This document shows, one piece after another, positions 59,669 through 64,000 of a stretch of DNA of 64,000 bases. Location of the stretch: the NCBI GenBank assembly GCA_003255065.1, contig QAOA01003303.1, positions 50,871 to 114,870 of the forward strand, given 5' to 3'. The position numbers were made by a program, and so were the translations under genes. Position 1 is the stretch's first letter. The number at the start of each line of letters is the position of its first letter. The stretch is from Cercis canadensis. Taxonomy: Eukaryota; Streptophyta; Magnoliopsida; Fabales; Fabaceae. The notes beneath the pieces were generated by a model that made no database searches, was not told where the DNA came from, and worked only from the letters and a program-made list of their open reading frames with translations.

Positions 59669-60350
59669 TGTTGGGGAGAATCCGTCGCGTGAGCCCGTGA
59701 GCACATGTGGCATAACATACTTGAATTAGCACCAACTTGACCCAAAAACTTAAGAACATGAGTCTTGGGCCAATTTGAGTATTATATCTCACTCCTTCAT
59801 CTTTTCTACCCAATGTGTCACTTCTTTAAATCATATTATTAACACTCACATGTGCATTCTTAACAATCTCTCCCTCACATGTGAATATCCACAACTCTCC
59901 CTAATAGGAGGCCCATCACATGCTTTATTTTGGAGAAATTCATCTCCACTATACTGATTTGTGGTTATCTACAAGAACACCACCAAACAAGAGGCCTTGC
60001 ACTCCTCTTCCATGGGAATCTAATTCTACACCTAGGAACACATCTACATGGAAACCATTCCGTAACCTGAGAATACCTGTGGAGGCCCATTTGCACTCTT
60101 ACTCCATGGATGCCCATTTCTGCTCCTTTCTTTTATACCAGTTGTTGGGGAGAATCCATCATATGGGCCCGCAAGCACGTGTGGCATAGCATACTTGAAT
60201 TAGCACGAACTTGATCCAAAAGCTTAAGCTCATGAGTCTTGGGCTAATCCAAGTATTATATATCACCCTCCTTCATATTTTCTACCCAATTTGAGACTTT
60301 TTAAAATCATATTATTAACACTCACAGTACTCACATATGCATTCTTAACA
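59669..60350 (-). mobile_element. TRIM retrotransposon (682 bp)
   Basis: Two direct repeats, 59669-59865 (197 bp) and 60143-60350 (208 bp), have the LTR ends TGTTAAGAATG and TTCTCCCCAACA on the minus strand. They flank a 277-bp interior. The TSD AAAAA is on both sides. After the minus-strand 5' LTR comes ACTGGTATAAAAG, a degraded Met-tRNA primer site. GTGAGGGAGAGAT before the other LTR is the polypurine tract. No coding frame, as expected for a TRIM. Confidence 0.83.
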
Positions 60351-60355
60351 AAAAA

Positions 60356-60859
60356 TGAAAAAAACTAAAGCATCATTGAATAACACATGAAAAAAACAAT
60401 TATTGCAATATCTCCTGCAATAAATTCAATTAATCAATTAATCAATCGGATCTACCTTTTAAAGATAAGGTATAGGAAGAATAAGGCTAATATGAAATTA
60501 GATAGAAATTTTAAGATTAATTCAATAAAAGAAGTTTCAATAAAAATGAAAGATTCCTTTTCTTTTCATTCTCATGATTAGGTTCCTTTTTTTTTAGAAA
60601 ATGATTGCTCAGAGAATTGGCTAGGAATGTAAAAAAATTAAGTTGTTTCATGTTGATATTTAAATAGATATTATGCCTAAGGTTTGATTTATTTTTGTTA
60701 GATAAGTTCTTATTTTTAATAAATTTTGCAAGGATCTTCAACATGTTGTGGCTATGCATTTCCTCAAATGCATTATCCTTAGTATTATTAGCAATTATTA
60801 TCATATCCAAATATGGAGACTTTGATGTGGAAATGTTTGTGTTTTAGATAAGATCTCTA
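60356..60859. other. Spacer between the TRIM and the LINE fragment
   Basis: AT-rich, no supported gene. Short ORFs are low-complexity Lys/Asn-rich. Confidence 0.35.
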
Positions 60860-61700
60860 AGGTGCTGTTTACTTAGTATGGAGATATTCAAGACATGATT
60901 GTATGGAGAAATACCATAGGTATGATTGGTTAATATCTAAGACAAAAAATCATATGGATACCCAAGGGTGGAACTGGATGTTGAGGCTTGCGGCTCCAAA
61001 AAAAATTAAAGTTTTTCTGTGGCTAATCCTTCATGATGCCACACCCATAAATTGGTTTCGTGCTCGCAAACACCTTAGTCAAAATTTCTTATGCAACAGG
61101 TGCAAGTCTAATATAGAAAATACAATGCATTGTCTTAGGGACTGTTATAAATCTTGTCTATCTTAGTTTTGGTGCAGATGGTAGCTCCTGGGAACAAGAT
61201 TTGAATGCTTGATTTTATAGAATTGGGAATACATGAAAGGGGATAACAAAGTCACACATTCTCTTGTATTACACGTTGTGGTGGATATGGAGAATGCACA
61301 ATGAAGATGTTTTTGAAGGGCATAGCACTTTGTTGATGGTGAGTCTTAATAAAATCTAGGCAATGGTTTAACTTGCAGTAAAGTTTTTCTAGAAAAACGA
61401 AAAAACATGAAATAAAGGTGTGATGGATACATTGGCAGTCTTCAAGTATAAAGACCATTAAGCTAAATGTCGTTGGTGGCATTTTTGGAAGCCTAGGGAG
61501 ATCAGGTTTTGGAGGGGTTATTTGAGATCATCAAGGGGTGGCTTGGTGGTTTATATGGCTCTATAGGTGTGGGTACCAATTTGAAAGCTGAATTTTCTGC
61601 AACAAGGCATGGTCTGATATTTTCTTGGGATAAAGACATCAGAAAACTATGTGTGAATCAGATTCCCAAGTGGCAGTGCACTTGATAGATTTTGTTGATG
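60860..61700 (+). mobile_element. LINE (non-LTR) retrotransposon 3' fragment
   Basis: The frame at 60903-61166 contains WNWMLRLAAPKKIKVFLWLI, ARKHLSQNFLCNRCKSN and TMHCLRDCYKSC, matching the zinc-binding region downstream of plant LINE reverse transcriptases (zf-RVT). Broken RNase H sequence follows at about 61490-61690: GFGGVI-stop-DHQG, GVGTNLKAEFSATRHGLIFS and WDKDIRKL. RT and ORF1 are missing and stops interrupt the frame, so this is a 5'-truncated, decayed copy. Confidence 0.75.
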
Positions 61701-64000
61701 TGAGCTTCCATTGCTATGGGTGTACTATCAATGATATGAGACATTTGCTTAAAAGGAGTTAGGAGATGAAAGTAATTCATGTGTTAAGACTTGAGTACCA
61801 AGGAGTTGATTCATGTATGTTAACTGCAATTTACAAGCATATGGTTTTGTTCATGTTTAAAAACATTTTGCATTGCTTAAATTATGAAATTATAGGAACA
61901 TTGTATAAAGAAAATTTGAGTACTTAATATTTTGATGACTCTGAAAACAAAATTTGTTTGAAATTACAGAAACATTGTAAAAGCACAATCTTTGTACTAA
62001 CATACTATAGGAATCTATTGAACTCAACTCTTAAAACAAGGAACCTAAACCTAAGTCATCCATAAAATAGGAAACTAAATGTAAGTACTAAAAATTAAAA
62101 GTACATTAACAAGCTATCTTTAAGGATTAAAGATCCTCATTAAAATTTTCCAAATTTTCCTGGTGAATTCATGAAGTTATTTGATTAAAAAATGAGTTGT
62201 TGATTATTTATTTATTTTAGACACAAGTTTCTTTTTCAGTGATATTTGATTATAATTTACAATCATTTGCTATGGAGTCATATTATGAGAAGTCTTTTAT
62301 TTTTTTGGCCTTAGATAATTTTATTGAAAAAGAATGCCTATTAGTAACCAGAGCTATAAATCAACTCAGTAGGTCTCGAGATTACAAAGATTTTTTTTTT
62401 TTTTTGCCTATAAGGGTACAAAGATGATATTGGCGTACCAATCAAGAGCACTCCTTACTACAGTAGACAAATTGAGACTACTGTAATAATGAATTAAGTA
62501 CTTTTATGACTTTAATTATTAATTTTAAAAAAAAAATTATCAATGGTAATCAAATAATTGAGATATCACATTTATTATAAATAAGAAATGAATCATTACA
62601 TGTCCATTTTAAAGATAAACAAAGGGGACAATTTAATTTTGGACAGTTGATTTTTGGGATAGGTTGGGAATGATAACCAAATTATTTTACTAACAATTGT
62701 GGGTCAATATTTTATCAATAAAAATATTAGTATGTTTATGTAGGTAATCCCTTCCAAAAATTTGAGGTTCAACGTTCTAACAATATTATACAACAACATA
62801 AATTTGGCTTAGTTTAAGTAACCAAATGAAACAATGTATAAAAATAGGATATTTCATTGTTTACTATTTCATGCTTATAATTGAGAAGGAAAACCTAATT
62901 CCCAAGAAGATAAAAATGGAAGAGAAATTACAATGGATAAGCAATCCAAGGCTTAGAAGGACTTCAGACAGAGGTTCAAGAAGAGAACTAAAATGAACTA
63001 AAGCAAGAAGAAAGCCAATAGCAAATGCATAAGTAGAACTAGGACACCAACACCGGAAAGAATAAAATATAGATTTTCCTGATACCATGTTAAAATACAT
63101 ATTTCGAAAACTTTAAAGTGACAGGCAACAAGCAACAAATATGTATATCAAGCGTGACACACTTTAACAATCATAAGTTGAGAGATGTATGCTTATAAAT
63201 TGGGACTTGCATTATCACAATTTGATGTGGATTTGAATTCCTATTCTCATGTTTCCCTTATGGGAAGCACAGTAGTTAAGGAACCACAGAAATTGTTTTA
63301 GATAGACATGCTATAAGGGATTCTTCTTGCAGTCAATCCAGCTTCACTAGAAGGATAGAGCAGAGTTACAATAGCATTATAACCATCTAGAACTATATGG
63401 AAAACACATTCCTCCTAGTATGGATTGTCTTTAACCTTGTGATGTGAACCTCTAGGAATTGTTCGAGACCTAATCACGATTGATAGAGATTCAAATGCCC
63501 GAAGAACGTCCAATCAAGTTCACGAATTCAGAAAACACAAATTAAGGGACATTGACCCATCACCTAGAACGGTGAGAACCAAAGATATAGAAATCAAGGC
63601 GCCTAACCAATTAAATTAAATAGAATCCCCTAATTAGAATGCAATAGAGGGTATAATCCAGGTTTGTCTCACAAGGAATGCAATGTGTAATCAATAATTT
63701 CAAGTTAAAAATAGGGGAATTTTGAAACAAGATTATAATAGTAAATTGTAGAATTAAACAAAGATTAATGTAGTTGATTAAAGGCATAACCTAGCTAGAC
63801 ATCCATCAAAAACCGGTTTGATTCATCTTAGATTAACATGAGTGATTAAGTCTTAATGCAGCACTACTAATTGAGTTTAATCACAACTGAAATCTCTAAT
63901 TATGATCAATTGTTCCTACTGAGTTATCACTCAGGATTCGATTAATCACATACAATCACTAATCTTGTAATCACAAAGACTAAGCAATTAGTGATTAATC
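61701..64000. other. Intergenic right end with retroelement-like remnants
   Basis: No supported gene. On the minus strand 63087-63072 reads TGGTATCAGGAAAATC after ACA, a Met-tRNA primer-like site that may mark an old Copia LTR end. The sequence after about 63430 (TGTCTCACAAGGAATG) resembles the LTR/leader type seen at 1-400, suggesting another gypsy LTR running off the window. Confidence 0.35.

Noticed and set aside
62864..63100. 78-codon hydrophobic minus-strand ORF as a small membrane protein
   Set aside because: Its start overlaps a primer-site-like sequence (TGGTATCAGG); more likely chance translation of a retroelement remnant.
1..64000. tRNA, rRNA, organellar inserts or plant pararetrovirus sequences
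   Set aside because: None recognised on reading both strands; all RT-like sequences fit Ty3/gypsy elements or (61 kb) a LINE.

Overview
The window looks like a repeat-rich stretch of a eudicot plant nuclear genome. It is AT-rich, its one well-preserved gene has introns, and most of it consists of plant-type LTR retrotransposons (Tat/Retand-like, Athila-like and Ogre-like) with MITEs, a TRIM, a LINE fragment and a probable Helitron end. The species cannot be told from sequence alone.

Layout. 1-1450: part of a retrotransposon LTR on the minus strand. 1925-3391: an Athila-like solo LTR with target-site duplication (TSD) GTCTT. 6318-8700: an apparently intact five-exon F-box gene on the minus strand, with MITE-like insertions in introns 2 and 4. 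9867-28855: a Tat/Retand-like Ty3/gypsy element (A) with TSD GGAGT and 335-bp LTRs. It carries decayed gag-pol, a second RNase H and a long antisense ORF. Its integrase gene is split by an Athila-like element (B, 15408-24396). 29418-34761: a non-coding element (C) with Tat-type primer binding site and TSD CCAAC, hosting a 368-bp Mutator-type MITE. 36422-36965: an F-box pseudogene related to the intact gene. 39367 onward: a minus-strand Helitron-type 3' end, followed by fragments resembling an FLX-like gene and a NOC2-family gene. 43826-56723: an Ogre-like element (E) on the minus strand with a 4-kb LTR containing 191-bp tandem repeats; its RT, RNase H and integrase are deleted. 59669-60350: a TRIM. 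60860-61700: a LINE fragment. 61701-64000: intergenic DNA and retroelement remnants.

The F-box gene is the only host gene that looks functional: its five exons join in phase with consensus splice sites into a 332-residue frame. The retroelement genes are broken by stops and frameshifts. Their boundaries are well supported by TSDs, primer binding sites and polypurine tracts, so the order of nesting can be read directly.

Caution on assembly. The window contains nine isolated single N bases. At least six sit between near-identical direct copies of the same sequence (about 180 to 820 bp). These look like contig ends that overlap but were joined with an N instead of merged, so some apparent duplications, including a doubled gag-protease segment in element A, are probably artefacts.

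I found no convincing new biological system. The most interesting items are a MITE end that appears to supply a splice acceptor in the F-box gene, the antisense ORF of element A, and the Helitron end beside two unrelated gene fragments.
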